A stretch of DNA of 64,000 bases from Closterium sp. Naga37s-1 (GCA_947471745.1 CANJKZ010000409.1:1421001-1485000); one strand, 5' to 3'; counted from the first letter of the stretch, positions 35,056 to 45,897 are shown. Notes: generated by a model not told the origin, from the sequence alone. Numbers and translations are program-made.

Positions 35056-36800
35056 GGCGCGGCCGTCATCGCAAACGCCAAACTTTTCTGTGCGCGCGAA
35101 CCAAGCCGGAATTGCTCTGGTGGGTGTATTTGAGCATGAGACACCCGGATATGCAACAACATCAGGTCGTTCGACGCTTTTCCATACGCCCATAGGGATC
35201 CATGCGCTTCCTTAGCATTTGTCGGCAGGCGCGGCCGTCATCGCAGGCGCCGAACTTTTCCGTGCGCGCGAACCAAGCCGGAAATGCTCAGGTGGGTGTA
35301 TTTGAGCATGGGCCACCCGAATATGCAACAACATTCAGGTCGTTCGATGCTTTTCCTTACGCCCATAGGGATCCATGCCCTTCGTTAGTGTTTGTCGGCA
35401 GGCGCAGCCGTCATCGCAGGCGCCGGACGTTTTCGTGGGCGCGAACCAAGCCGGAATTGCTCTGATGTGTGTATCTGAGCATGGGCCACCCGAATATGCA
35501 ACAAAATTCAGGTCGTTTGACGCTTTTCCCTACTCCCATAGGGACCCATGCGCTTCCTTAGCATTTGTGGGCAGGCGCGGCCGTCATCGCAGGTGCCGAA
35601 CTTTTCTGTGCGCGCGAACCAAGCCAGAAATGCTCTGGTCCGTGTATTTGAGCATGAGCCACCCGAATATGCAACAACATTCAGGTCGTTTGACGCTTTT
35701 TCCTACGCCTGTAGGGATCCATACGCTTCCCTAGTGTTTGTCGGCAGGCGCGGCCGTCATCGCAAACGCCGAACTTTTCTGTGCGCGCGAACCAAGCCGG
35801 AATTGCGGTGGGTGTATTTGAGCATGACCCACCCAAATATGTAACAACATTCAGGTCGTTCGACGCTTTTCCATACGTCCATAGGGATCCATGCGCTTCC
35901 TTAGCATTTGTGGGCAGGTGCGGCCGTCATCGCAGGCGCCAAACTTTTCTGTGCGCTCAAACCAAGCTGGAATTGCTCAGGTGGGTGTATTTGAGCATGG
36001 GCCACCCGAATATGCAACAACGTTCAGGTCGTTCGACTCTTTTCCCTACGCCCATAGGGATCCATGCGCTTCCTTAACATTTGTTGGCAGTCGCGGCCGT
36101 AATCGCAGACGCCGAACTTTTCAGTACGCGCTAACCAAGTCGGAAATGCTCAGGTGGGTGTATTTGAGCATGGGCCTCCCGAATATGCAACAACATTCAG
36201 GTCGTTCGACGCTTTTCCTTACGCCCATAGGGATCCCTGCGCTTCCTTAGCATTTGTCGGCGGGCGCGGCCGTCATTGCAAGCGCCAAACTTTTCTGTGC
36301 GCGCGAACCAAGCCGGAATTGCTCTGGTGGGTGTATTTGAGCACGGGCCACCCTAATATGCAACAACATTCATGTCGTTCGACGCATTTCACTACTCCCA
36401 TAGGGACACATGCGGTTCCTTAGAATTTGTCGGCAGGCGCAGCCGTCATCAGAAACGCCGAACTTTTCTGTGTGCGCGAACCAAGCCGGAATTGCTTTGA
36501 TGGGTGTATTTGAGCATGAGCCACCCGAATATGCAACAACATTCGGGTCGTTCGACGCTTTTCCCTACTCCCATAGGGACCCATGCGCTTCCTTAGCATT
36601 TGTGGGCAGGCGCGGCCGTCATCGCAGGCGCCGAACTTTTCTGTGCGCGCGAACCAAGCCGGAATTGCTCTGGAGGGTGTATTTGAGCATTGACCACTCG
36701 AATTTGCAACAGCATTCAGGTCGTTCGACGCTTTTCCCTACGCCTGTAGGGATTCTTGCGCTTCCTTAGTATTTGTCGGCAGGCGCGGCCGTCATCGCAG
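35056..36800 (-). repeat. Satellite B array, inverted orientation, right block
   Basis: This continues the 29053-33510 array after the TRIM-like insertion, starting with the second GGCGC copy, with about ten diverged monomers of about 173 bp. It ends at GTCATCGCAG before the 20-bp minisatellite begins. Confidence 0.93.
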
Positions 36801-38472
36801 GTAAGAATGTCAACTTTCCCATAAGAGTGTCTCCTATAAGAGCATCAACTCACCTATAAGAGCGGCAACTCTCCTATAAGAGCGTCAACTCTCATATAAG
36901 AGCAGCAACTCCGCTATCAGTGCGTCAACTCCCCTATAAAAGCGTCAACTCTCAAATAAGAGCGTCAATTCTCCTATAAGAGCATCAATTCCCCTTTAAG
37001 AACGTCAACTCTCATATAAGAGCGTCAACTCCTCTATAAGAGCGTCAACTCTCCTATAAGAGCGTCAACTCTCATATAAGAGCGTCAACTCCCCTATAAG
37101 TGCGTCAACTCCCCTATAAAAGTGTCAACTTTCATATAAGAGCGTCAATTCTGCTATAAGAGCGTTAAGTCCCCTATAAGAGCGTCAACTCTCATATAAG
37201 AGCGTCAACTCCCCTATAAAAGCGACAACTCTCCTATAAGAGAGTGAACTATCTTATAGGAGCGTCAACTTCCCTACAAGAGTGTGAACCATCTTATAAG
37301 AGCGTCAACTACCCTATAAGAGAGTCAACTCCCATATAAAAGCGTCAACTCCCTTATAAGAGCGTCAACTTTCCCATAAGAGTGTCAAATCTCCTATAAG
37401 AGCATCAACTCTCCTAGGAAAACATTAACTCCCCTATAAGAGCGTCCTCTCCTATAAGAGCGTCAACGCGCCAACTCTCCTATACGAGCGTCAACTCTCC
37501 TATAAGAGAGTCAACTATTATATAAGAGCATGAACTCTCTTGTAAGAATGTCAACTTCCCCATAAGAGTGTCAAATCTCCTATAAGAGCATCAATTCACC
37601 TATAAGAGCGGCAACTCTCCTATAAGAGCGTCAACTCTCCTGTAAGAGCGTCAACTCCCCTATAAAATCGTCAACTCCCCTATAAGAGCGTCAACTCCTC
37701 TATTAGAGCGTCAACTCCCCTTTATGTGCGTCAACTCCCCTAAAAAAGCGTCAACACTCATATAAGAACGTCAATTCCCCTATAAGAGCATCAACTCCCC
37801 TATAAGAACGTCAACTCTCATATAAGAGCGTCAACTCCTCTATAAGAGCGTCAACTCCCCTATAAGAGCGTCAACTCCCCTATAAGAGCGTCAACTCCCC
37901 TATAAGAGCGTCAACTCCCCCATAAGAGCGTCAACTACCCTATTAAAATGTGGACTATCTTATAGGAGCGCCAACTCTCCTATAAGAGTGTCAAATCTCT
38001 TATAAGAGCATCAACTCCCCTATATGAGTGTCAACTCTTTTATAAGAGCATCAACTCTACTACAAGAGCGACAACTCCCCTATGAGAGCGTTAACTCTCC
38101 TATAAGAGCGTCAACTTTTATATATGAGCATCAACACTCCTATAAAAGTGTCAACACCCTATAAGAGTGTCATCTTTCCTATAAGAATGTCAACTATCCT
38201 ATAAGAGCGTCAACTTTTCTGTAGAAGCATCAACTCCTATAAGAGCGTCAATTATTCTATATGAGCGTCAACTTCCCTTTAAGAGCGTCAACTCCCCTAG
38301 GAAAACATTAACTCCCATATAAGAGCGTCCTCTCCTATAAGAGCGTCAACTGTCCTAAAAGAGCGCCAACTCTCCTATACGAGCGTCAACTCTCCTATAA
38401 GAGTGTCAACTTGTATATAATAGCATCAACTCTCTTAAGTGTGTCAACTTTCCCATAAGAGTGCATTCGCAT
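36801..38472. repeat. 20-bp minisatellite (about 83 units)
   Basis: The unit is TATAAGAGCGTCAACTCCCC with variants at most positions and occasional insertions or deletions. Exact 20-bp spacing is plain at 37840-37920, where three units fill each 60-base line. Longer modules recur, for example a block starting GTAAGAATGTCAACTT at 36801 and 37542, and one with CCTAGGAAAACATTAACTCC near 37413 and 38297. No gene is seen. Confidence 0.95.
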
Positions 38473-38474
38473 AA

Positions 38475-39761
38475 GAATGGGGCGGGGTGATGGAAAGCGG
38501 GAGAATGGGGCGGGGTGATGGAAAGCGGGAGAATGTGGCGGGGTGATGGAAAGCGGGAGAATGGGGCGGGAGATGGGGCGGGGTGATGGAAAGCGGGAGA
38601 ATGGGGCGGGGTGATGGAAAGCGGGAGAATGGGGCGGGGTGATGGAAGGAGGGAGAATGGGGCGGGGTGATGGAAAGCGGGAGACTGGGGCGGGGTGATG
38701 GAAAGCGGGAGAATGGGGCGGGGTGATGGAAGGAGGGAGAATGGGGCGGGGTGATGGAAGGAGGGAGAATGGGGCGGGGTGATGGAAAGCGGGAGAATGG
38801 GGCGGGGTGATGGAAAGCTGGAGAATGGGGCGGGGTGATGGAAAGCGGGAGAATGGGGCGGGGTGATGGAAAGCGGGAGAATGGGGCGGGGTGATGGAAA
38901 GCGGGATGGGGCCGGGTGATGGAAAGCCGGAGAATGGGGCTGGGTGATGGAAAGCGGGAGTATGGGGCAGGTGATGGAAGGAGGGAGAATAGGGCGGGGT
39001 GATGGAAGGAGGGAGAATGGGCCGGGGTGATGGAAGGAGGGAGCATGGGGCGGGGTGATGGAAGGAGGGAGAATGGGGTGGGGTGATGGAAAGCGGGAGA
39101 ATGGGGCGGGGTCATGGAAAGCGGGAGAATGGGGCGGGGTGATGGAAAGCGGGAGAATGGGGCGGGGTGATGGAAAGCGGGAGAATGGGACGGGGTGATG
39201 GAAAGCGGGAGAATGAGGCGGGGTGATGGAAAGCGGGAGAATGTGGCGGGGTGATGGAAAGCGGGAGAATGGGGCGGGGTGATGGAAAGCGGGAGAATGG
39301 GGCGGGGTGATGGAAAGCGGGAGAATGGAGCGGGGTGATGGAAAGCGGGAGAATGGGGCGGGGTGAGGGAAAGCGGGAGAAGGGGGCGGGGTGATGGAAA
39401 GCGGGAGAATGGGGCGGGGTGATGGAAAGCGGGATGGGGCGGGGTGATGGAAAGCGGGAGAATGGGGCGGGGTGATGGAAAGCGGGAGAATGGGGCAGGG
39501 TGATGGAAGGAGGGAGAATAGGGCGGGGTGATGGAAGGAGGGAGCATGGGGCGGGGTGATGGAAGGAGGGAGCATGGGGCGGGGTGATGGAAGGAGGGAG
39601 AATGGGGTGGGGTGATGGAAAGCGGGAGAATGGGGCGGGGTCATGGAAAGCGGGAGAATGGGGCGGGGTGATGGAAAGCGGGAGAATGGGGCAGGGTGAT
39701 GGAAGGAGGGAGAATGGGGCGGGGTGATGGAAGGAGGGAGAATGGGGCGGGGTGATGGAAG
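38475..39761. repeat. 28-bp purine-rich minisatellite, left block
   Basis: The unit is read as GAATGGGGCGGGGTGATGG followed by AAAGCGGGA, with variants such as AAGGAGGGA. About 46 units precede the copia insertion. Minus-strand frames stay open because the unit has no stop, and 28 is not a multiple of three, so the three frames are read in turn (28-residue period rich in P, F, S, H). These are not genes. The last five bases (GGAAG) are the target duplication of copia copy 1. Confidence 0.95.
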
Positions 39762-39899
39762 TGTTAGAATGTAGAACTGAACGAGAATGTGTGAAACTAG
39801 GCAGCAGGGTGATACAAGTAGGAAACCCTAGCAATTTTGTACCCCCTAAGGCTAAACCCACTATAGCCTACACAATATGAACATGTATAATGTTTGACA
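39762..39899 (-). repeat. 3' LTR of copia copy 1
   Basis: On the plus strand it reads from TGTTAGAATG to TGTTTGACA, giving TG...CA ends in element orientation. It adjoins target-duplication bases on its left. Confidence 0.93.
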
Positions 39900-40128
39900 C
39901 ACCCCCATAGGCTAAGTGGGAGACAACCAGATGGTCACAAGACCAGTCAAAGCAAAGCAAAGCAAGCTCAGGGTGGATCTCAAGGAAACCACACAAATTC
40001 CGAGCACAAGCAAGTGGTCACAAGACCAGTTCACATGCAGTTTGATAATATAACAAGAGGTACAGTGATCACAACCTAACAAGAGTAAACATGCAGGTAT
40101 ATATATAGAGATCACAGTACAAGCAGAG
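39900..40128 (-). other. 3' untranslated part of copia copy 1, with polypurine tract
   Basis: It lies between the polyprotein stop and the 3' LTR. TATGGGGGTG (minus strand, 39909-39900) directly before the LTR is the likely polypurine tract. A short TA microsatellite (about 40097) is 2 bp shorter than in copy 2. No open frame of interest is present. Confidence 0.6.
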
Positions 40129-43100
40129 TCAAGAAGTGAGCAAGTGAGGGAGAGTAGGCACAAGGCCTAGAACAGTACAGAAACGCTGATGGTCACAAGG
40201 CTGAAGCGCCTTGGTGAACACATCAGCAGTGTTGGCCCGAGTGGCCACGTAACGCAGACGAAGCTGACCACGCTGCTGCAGCTCTCGAGAAAGGAAGTAG
40301 CGCAGAGCGATGTGCTTCGTCCTGTGCTCCAGTCTGTGCTCCTCACACAAGGCAATGGCGGCCTTGTTGTCAACGTACAGCACTGGAGGAGAACGAGGCC
40401 GCTCTCCCAGGTCGGTCAGCAGGTAGGTGAGCCAGCGTAACTCCTGTGCAGCCATGGCTGTGGCGTAGATCTCAGCCTCACAACTGGAGCTGAGAACAGA
40501 AGAAGAGCGAGTAGAACGCCAAGAAACTGAACCAGAGCCAAGGCTGAAGGTGTAACCCTGAGACGACCGCTGCGTAGCCTGGTCGTCAGCCCAAGAAGCG
40601 TCTGAGTGACCCGTGAGGACAACGTCGCTCCGACCTCCAAGCACGAGCCCCATGCCCGACGTACTGCACAAGTAGCGCAACACCCTCTTAGCGGCATCCA
40701 TGTGCTCCTTCCGGTGACGGCCGGGAGCGACATAGCGTGCTAGGATGCTAAGAGGGTATGCCAGGTCAGGTCGAGTGCAGGTCATCAGGTACATGAGGCA
40801 GCCCACAAGCTCTGGATACGGGCCACTCGGCTCTACGGACTCATCCGAAGGCAGAGCTGAGAGCGAGTGACCGGTAGGCAGAGGAGTGGGCTGAGGCGAG
40901 GAGTACGTGAAGCGGAAGCGCTGAAGGACCAGCTGCACCATGTGTGACTGAGTCAAGGTGATGGTGCGCTGTGCTCTGTCCCGGGTGATCCGCAAGCCAA
41001 GATAGCTTGTCAGCTCACCCAGGTCTGTGCACGTGTGTCTCTTCTGCAGCTCCGACTTCACGTGGGCGAGTGCCTCAGTGTCAGCAGTAGCAAAGACCAA
41101 GTCGTCTACGTAAACAAGAACGTAGAACGGCGGCAGAGTGGTGTCGGTGCGTAGAAACAGCGACGGGTCAGCAGTAGAAGGAGCAAACCCAAGAGCAGCA
41201 AGAGTAGTCCTCAGTGTGTCGTGCCACTCACGGGGTGCCTGGCGGAGACCGTAGACTGGCCGCCGGAGGCTCCACTGGGTACCAGGAGGGAACGACCCAG
41301 TGAAGCCAGGTGGGCGGCGCAGCCAGATCTCCTCGTGCAGGCTGCCCTGTAAGAACGCAGTGCTGAAGTCAAGAGAGTGGAGCTCGTAGTCACGCTGAGC
41401 AGCGACGTGCAGCAGAACCCGAAGAGTGGTCATCTTCGGGGTCGGGGAGAAGGTCTGGAAGAAGTCAACTCCCTCTCGCTGACTGAAGCCTCGTACAACG
41501 TAACGCGCCTTGAAGACAGGCGGAGAACCCGGCGGCCGCTTCACCCTGAAAATCCACATGCCACTGACGATGTTCGCCCCAGGTGGGGGAACCTCGTCGA
41601 CGTAGGTGCCTGTGGACTTCCAGGATGCCATCTCTGCGTCCATGGCTGTCTGCCACTGAGAGGAGTAGGGACCCTCCATCGCCTCTGCGTAGGAGCGTGG
41701 GGTCGGGATGTCTGGTGCATCCGGGTCTCCCTCAGGGGCAACTAGCATGGACACGAGATGAGGCAAAGCAGCGGCAAAGCACTCAAACTCCTCCTGTCTG
41801 TCCTCAAAGACGTCCGTGCCAAGAGCACACTCACCCCCGACAGACGGAGGACAGACAGACTCAGACTCAGACTCAGCAACAAGGCTAGCGGCGTAGTCTA
41901 GACGACAGGCAGCAGCAAAGTCAACAAGCTCAGCGACTAGAGCAGACGCAGCAGAGGACTCAAAGGAAGGGTCAGTGACAGCAGTGGCAAGGAGACGCGT
42001 GACAGTAGGACTGGCAGCACGAAGAGAGTCAGACTCCGGGTCAGCAAGAGCAGGAAGAGAGGACGCTGGTGGAGACGGCAGTGGGACACGCTGTGGAGCA
42101 GTAGAGGGACGCAGGGTCATATAGTGAGTGCCAAGGACAGGAGGAGGACGCTGACGTAGAACACGACGACCAGCGCGGACAGGCGACTCTGGACGCGTCT
42201 CAGGCGACGGAGGACGAGACTCAGGCTCACGACGCTCCGTAAGACCTCCCGTCGGCGCAGTGTAGGGAGAAGGACCAGGAAGTGGAGAGACTGGCTGTAA
42301 CTGTGACTGCGACTGGACAAGCGGTGGACTCAGTAGGGGAGGAGTAGGACCAGGAGAGGGCGGAAGGGCAAGAACCTGCTGAAGGAGCGGAACGTAGTAC
42401 GGCCGTGGCCGCTCAGCACCTCCAGCTCCAACCCCCTCAGCAGGGCCAGTCCCAGCAGCTCCAGCAGCACCGCCAGCAGCAGCAGGGTCCCCAGCAGCTC
42501 CAGTACCAGCAGCACCTCCAGCAGTGCCAGCAGCACCACCAGCAGCAGCAGCACCTCCAGCAGCTCCAGCAGCACCAGTACCAGCAGCACCTCCAGCAGC
42601 GCCAGCAGCACCGCCAGCAGCAGCAGTACCACCAGCAGCTCCAGTAGCTCCAGCACCAGTAGCACCTCCAGCAGCGCCAGCAGCACCAGCAGCACCTCCA
42701 GCAGCGCCAGCCGCACCGCCAGCAGCAGCAGCACCTCCAGCAGCTCCAGCAGCACCAGAACCAGTAGTACCTCCAGCAGCGCCAGCAGCACCTCCAGCAG
42801 CAGCAGTACCTCTAGCAGCTCCAGCAGCACCAGCAGCACCTCCAGCAGCGCCAGCCGCACCGCCAGCAGCAGCAGCACCTCCAGTAACTCCAGAAGCTCC
42901 AGAGTCCACGACACCGGGAGCGCCACTCCGGAGACTGCAGCGCCTAGCGTACCACTCTCGGAGCTGCTGGGGAGAGGGCAGCTCCCGCCTAGGAGGGGAA
43001 GCACTAGCACCAGCTCCGGCACCACTCCGAGCTCCAGAAGCACCTCTCCTGAGGCTGCAGTACTGTAAGTACCACTCACGCAGCTGCTGCGAGGAGAGGC

Positions 43101-45462
43101 CTCCCCCAGGTGCAGCACGCTCAGGCTCAGTACTCTCAGACGTAGCACTCCCAGGCTCAGCACCCCCAGGCTCAGCACCTCCAGACTCAGCACCCGCAGG
43201 CTCCGCACCCCCAGGCTCAGCACCCCCAGACTCAGCACCCGCAGGCTCCGCACCCCCAGACCCCGCACCCCCAGGCTCAGCACCCCCAGACTCCGCAACC
43301 CCAGGCTCCGCACGCTCAGGCTCAGCACCCCTGGCAGGACGAGAGTCGACAGCTACCTCGACAGGCTCAACCGGGTCTACCTGGGACACACCTGAGGGAG
43401 CGGCACCCTGAGGGGGGAGGGGGTCTACCACAGCAGCACCTGGCGCGAGGAAGAGAGGCGGGGGGGGGAGCGGGGCAGTGCGGTAGGGGAAGAGGCGGTA
43501 GTAGGGCACGGACTCGTCAAAAGTGACGTCCTGAGAGGGCAGGACACGGCGCGAGGTGGCGTGGTAAAACTGCCAACCAGACGCGTCCGGGACAAAGCCA
43601 AGGAAGACACAGGGAACAGCGCGGGAGGAGAGCTTGTCCGCGAACGTATCGCGAACAAAAGCTCGGGACCCCCAGACCCGAAAACGCGACGCATCGCCAA
43701 CCTCTCCCGTCCAACGCAGTGTCGGCGAAGTCTCCGGAACGGAGACACGGGGCCAGAGGTTGAGCTGATGCGCAGCGTATCGGACCGCAAACGGCCACAG
43801 AAAGTGGGGGGCAGCCGCATGGATCAAGGAGGTACGAGCGACCTCCATGACCAAACCAATGCGGCGCTCAGCAACCCCATTCTGCTGTGGAGAGGCCGGA
43901 AGCGTGAACGACTGGCGGATGCCGTGCTCCGCACAGTAGGCTGCCAAGAGGTCAGAGGAGAACTCACCACCTCTGTCAGAGTGCAGACGCAGGACAGGAA
44001 AGTCCGAGTGGAACCGCTCACTGAGCTGGAGACGAGCAGCGCGGATCCAAGGGATCAAAACATCAGGGACCTCACCCTTGGTGCGCAAGGGGAAGACCGT
44101 GGTGTAGCGCGAGTAGTCGTCAACAACGATCAGGAAGTACCTCTCCTGACCCTGTCCACGGACGCGGGCTGGGCCCCACACGTCCATGTGGAGCGTCTGC
44201 AAGGGAGCAGTCGTCGGGGGAAACAAGGAGGAGTGAGGAGCGGCGCGCTGCCGCCCCTCGACACAGGGAAGGCAGGGAGGAGCAGGCGAGGGTGGGAGGG
44301 GAGGGAGAACCCTGGGAAGACCAGAGACAAGGTACCGGTTGTGCATGGCACGAAGGCGCTGCACTGACGGGTGACCAAGACGGTGGTGCCAGAGGACAGT
44401 CTCGTGTGCCAGAGAGCGACACGAGCAGGGGGCAGACAGCTGACCCGACGCAGACGCAGACGCAGCTACCTGTGGGGACTCAGTGGTCAGTGTGTACAGG
44501 TCCGACCCCGGCTGCCGAGTAAAGGTAGCCAGGTGGCGGCCCGTCCGAGCGCACGTGCAGTGTGTCACACGCTCGTAGGCAGGGGTAAACTGGTGGACAC
44601 CCCCGTCCTGGAGCGCACTACCCGCCACCAAGTTCGTAGAGAACGAGGGGAGGTAGAGACCTGACAGAGTGCCCGACGGGACCGCAGGACAAGGGAGAAC
44701 AGTAGAGGAGGTCGCAATGACCGGACCCCCAGAGGGGTCAGCGAGGGAGACTGCAACCGGCCGAGCAAGCTGCTCAAGGGCAGTGCGGTCACGAAAGAAA
44801 CAGCGGGAAGCGCCTGAGTCCAGTGTGAAGGTGTGCAGTGCCTCAGTAGACGCAGTACCAGAGGGCGCAGACTCACGAGTACCTAGAGCAGCAGCCTCAC
44901 CAGCACCTGGGGCAACAGACACACGAGCACCTAGTGCAGCAGCCTCACCAGTACCTAGAGCAGCAGACTGGATACCGGGGTCAGGCGGCACACACAGGTG
45001 ACAGGCACTCTCAGCACTAGTAGGAAATGCATACATGGCAGTGAGGATAGCATCATAGTCAAGAGCATAGATATCTACCCTCTGCCTAAGCAGCTCCACC
45101 CAGTCGGGGAGCTCAGCCGCGTCGCCAAACTCTGTACGCCAGGCGTCGCTCAGACGGGTGAAGCAGCGGGACTCTGTGTGACCAAACGTCCCGCAAGGCT
45201 GACCAGTCCGAGCACCAGTGCGAATGACGTACGGGCAGCGAGCAGTACCCCGTGACCCTCCACGCTGAGCGTACCACTCACGAAGCTGCTGGGGCGTGAG
45301 GGACTCACTCGGACGTCGCGGGAGCTGCATCTGGCCACCGCCAGGAGCAGCAGTAGCAGTAGTAGTAGCAGCAGCGCGGCCACCCCTACAACCCCAACCA
45401 GCATACCACTCACGAAGCTGTTGGGGCGTGAGGGACTCACGCGGACGGCGCTGGAGCTGCAT
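40129..45462 (-). CDS. Ty1/copia Pol polyprotein, copy 1 (1777 aa, intact)
   Basis: The polyprotein would be cut into protease, integrase and RT-RNase H. Domains in order: a zinc-knuckle-like C76-x13-C90-x4-H95-x4-C100; protease TLDSGASRCFF (Asp215); HHCC finger (H360, H364, C397, C400); integrase with D427, D496 and E532 (D-D-35-E, RLHSDRGGEFSS and QQNGVAERRIG); a low-complexity Glu/Pro/Gly/Ala linker (about 710-1020); reverse transcriptase from about 1302 with LDFSTAFLQG (Asp1365) and YVDD at 1451-1454; RNase H with HSDASWADD (Asp1621), SCEAEIYAT and YVDNKAA (Asp1698). Integrase before RT marks Ty1/copia. QQLREWY occurs at 14-20, 58-64, 792-798 and 832-838. The methionine is the first in frame, but upstream codons are open for some distance, so the real start or a frameshift fusion is uncertain. 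Residue 1323 is Val, where copy 2 has the usual Ala. Confidence 0.95.
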   Translation of the reverse strand: MQLQRRPRESLTPQQLREWYAGWGCRGGRAAATTTATAAPGGGQMQLPRRPSESLTPQQLREWYAQRGGSRGTARCPYVIRTGARTGQPCGTFGHTESRCFTRLSDAWRTEFGDAAELPDWVELLRQRVDIYALDYDAILTAMYAFPTSAESACHLCVPPDPGIQSAALGTGEAAALGARVSVAPGAGEAAALGTRESAPSGTASTEALHTFTLDSGASRCFFRDRTALEQLARPVAVSLADPSGGPVIATSSTVLPCPAVPSGTLSGLYLPSFSTNLVAGSALQDGGVHQFTPAYERVTHCTCARTGRHLATFTRQPGSDLYTLTTESPQVAASASASGQLSAPCSCRSLAHETVLWHHRLGHPSVQRLRAMHNRYLVSGLPRVLPPLPPSPAPPCLPCVEGRQRAAPHSSLFPPTTAPLQTLHMDVWGPARVRGQGQERYFLIVVDDYSRYTTVFPLRTKGEVPDVLIPWIRAARLQLSERFHSDFPVLRLHSDRGGEFSSDLLAAYCAEHGIRQSFTLPASPQQNGVAERRIGLVMEVARTSLIHAAAPHFLWPFAVRYAAHQLNLWPRVSVPETSPTLRWTGEVGDASRFRVWGSRAFVRDTFADKLSSRAVPCVFLGFVPDASGWQFYHATSRRVLPSQDVTFDESVPYYRLFPYRTAPLPPPPLFLAPGAAVVDPLPPQGAAPSGVSQVDPVEPVEVAVDSRPARGAEPERAEPGVAESGGAEPGGAGSGGAEPAGAESGGAEPGGAEPAGAESGGAEPGGAEPGSATSESTEPERAAPGGGLSSQQLREWYLQYCSLRRGASGARSGAGAGASASPPRRELPSPQQLREWYARRCSLRSGAPGVVDSGASGVTGGAAAAGGAAGAAGGAAGAAGAARGTAAAGGAAGAAGGTTGSGAAGAAGGAAAAGGAAGAAGGAAGAAGAAGGATGAGATGAAGGTAAAGGAAGAAGGAAGTGAAGAAGGAAAAGGAAGTAGGAAGTGAAGDPAAAGGAAGAAGTGPAEGVGAGGAERPRPYYVPLLQQVLALPPSPGPTPPLLSPPLVQSQSQLQPVSPLPGPSPYTAPTGGLTERREPESRPPSPETRPESPVRAGRRVLRQRPPPVLGTHYMTLRPSTAPQRVPLPSPPASSLPALADPESDSLRAASPTVTRLLATAVTDPSFESSAASALVAELVDFAAACRLDYAASLVAESESESVCPPSVGGECALGTDVFEDRQEEFECFAAALPHLVSMLVAPEGDPDAPDIPTPRSYAEAMEGPYSSQWQTAMDAEMASWKSTGTYVDEVPPPGANIVSGMWIFRVKRPPGSPPVFKARYVVRGFSQREGVDFFQTFSPTPKMTTLRVLLHVAAQRDYELHSLDFSTAFLQGSLHEEIWLRRPPGFTGSFPPGTQWSLRRPVYGLRQAPREWHDTLRTTLAALGFAPSTADPSLFLRTDTTLPPFYVLVYVDDLVFATADTEALAHVKSELQKRHTCTDLGELTSYLGLRITRDRAQRTITLTQSHMVQLVLQRFRFTYSSPQPTPLPTGHSLSALPSDESVEPSGPYPELVGCLMYLMTCTRPDLAYPLSILARYVAPGRHRKEHMDAAKRVLRYLCSTSGMGLVLGGRSDVVLTGHSDASWADDQATQRSSQGYTFSLGSGSVSWRSTRSSSVLSSSCEAEIYATAMAAQELRWLTYLLTDLGERPRSPPVLYVDNKAAIALCEEHRLEHRTKHIALRYFLSRELQQRGQLRLRYVATRANTADVFTKALQPCDHQRFCTVLGLVPTLPHLLTS

Positions 45463-45863
45463 CTGGCCACGCCAGGAGCAGCAGTAGAAGTAGAAAGAGC
45501 AGTAGCAGCAGGAGCAGCAGTAACAGCAATACGGGCAGGGCAGTGCTCACCAGTGGCGAGAAGAGCAGGCGTACGACGGTGGTAACGGCGAGGCCGCTAC
45601 CACTGCAGGGCGAGGGCTCCGCGGCAGCTGCAGGGGCGGCTGCTCCAGGGGCCAGGGGCGGCTGCTGCAGGGGCAGCTGCTGCAGGGGCGGCTGCTGCAG
45701 GGGCGGCTGCTCCAGGGGCGGCTGCTCCAGGTGCCAGGGGCAGCTGCTCCCTTTTTTTTTTTTTTTTTTTTTTTAATAATTAATTATTTATTTTAGGGTT
45801 TGGCAGAGCGCACTCGGCGCTGTAGAGGCGGCTCGCGGGCTGCAGGGTGGCTCGGGCAGCAGC

Positions 45864-45897
<34 letters not shown>

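Noticed and set aside
36801..38472. CRISPR-like array of short repeats
   Set aside because: The 20-bp units are directly adjacent with no unique spacers, diverge freely, and the DNA is eukaryotic.
42330..43411. Long Ala/Pro-rich plus-strand and Leu/Val-rich minus-strand frames
   Set aside because: They are alternative-frame shadows of the GA-rich linker of the copia polyprotein, repeated identically at 59609-60690.
45772..45800. Telomere-like CCCTAAA next to a poly-A tract (minus strand)
   Set aside because: There is only one copy of the heptamer in an AT-rich patch of the copia leader; no tandem telomere repeat.
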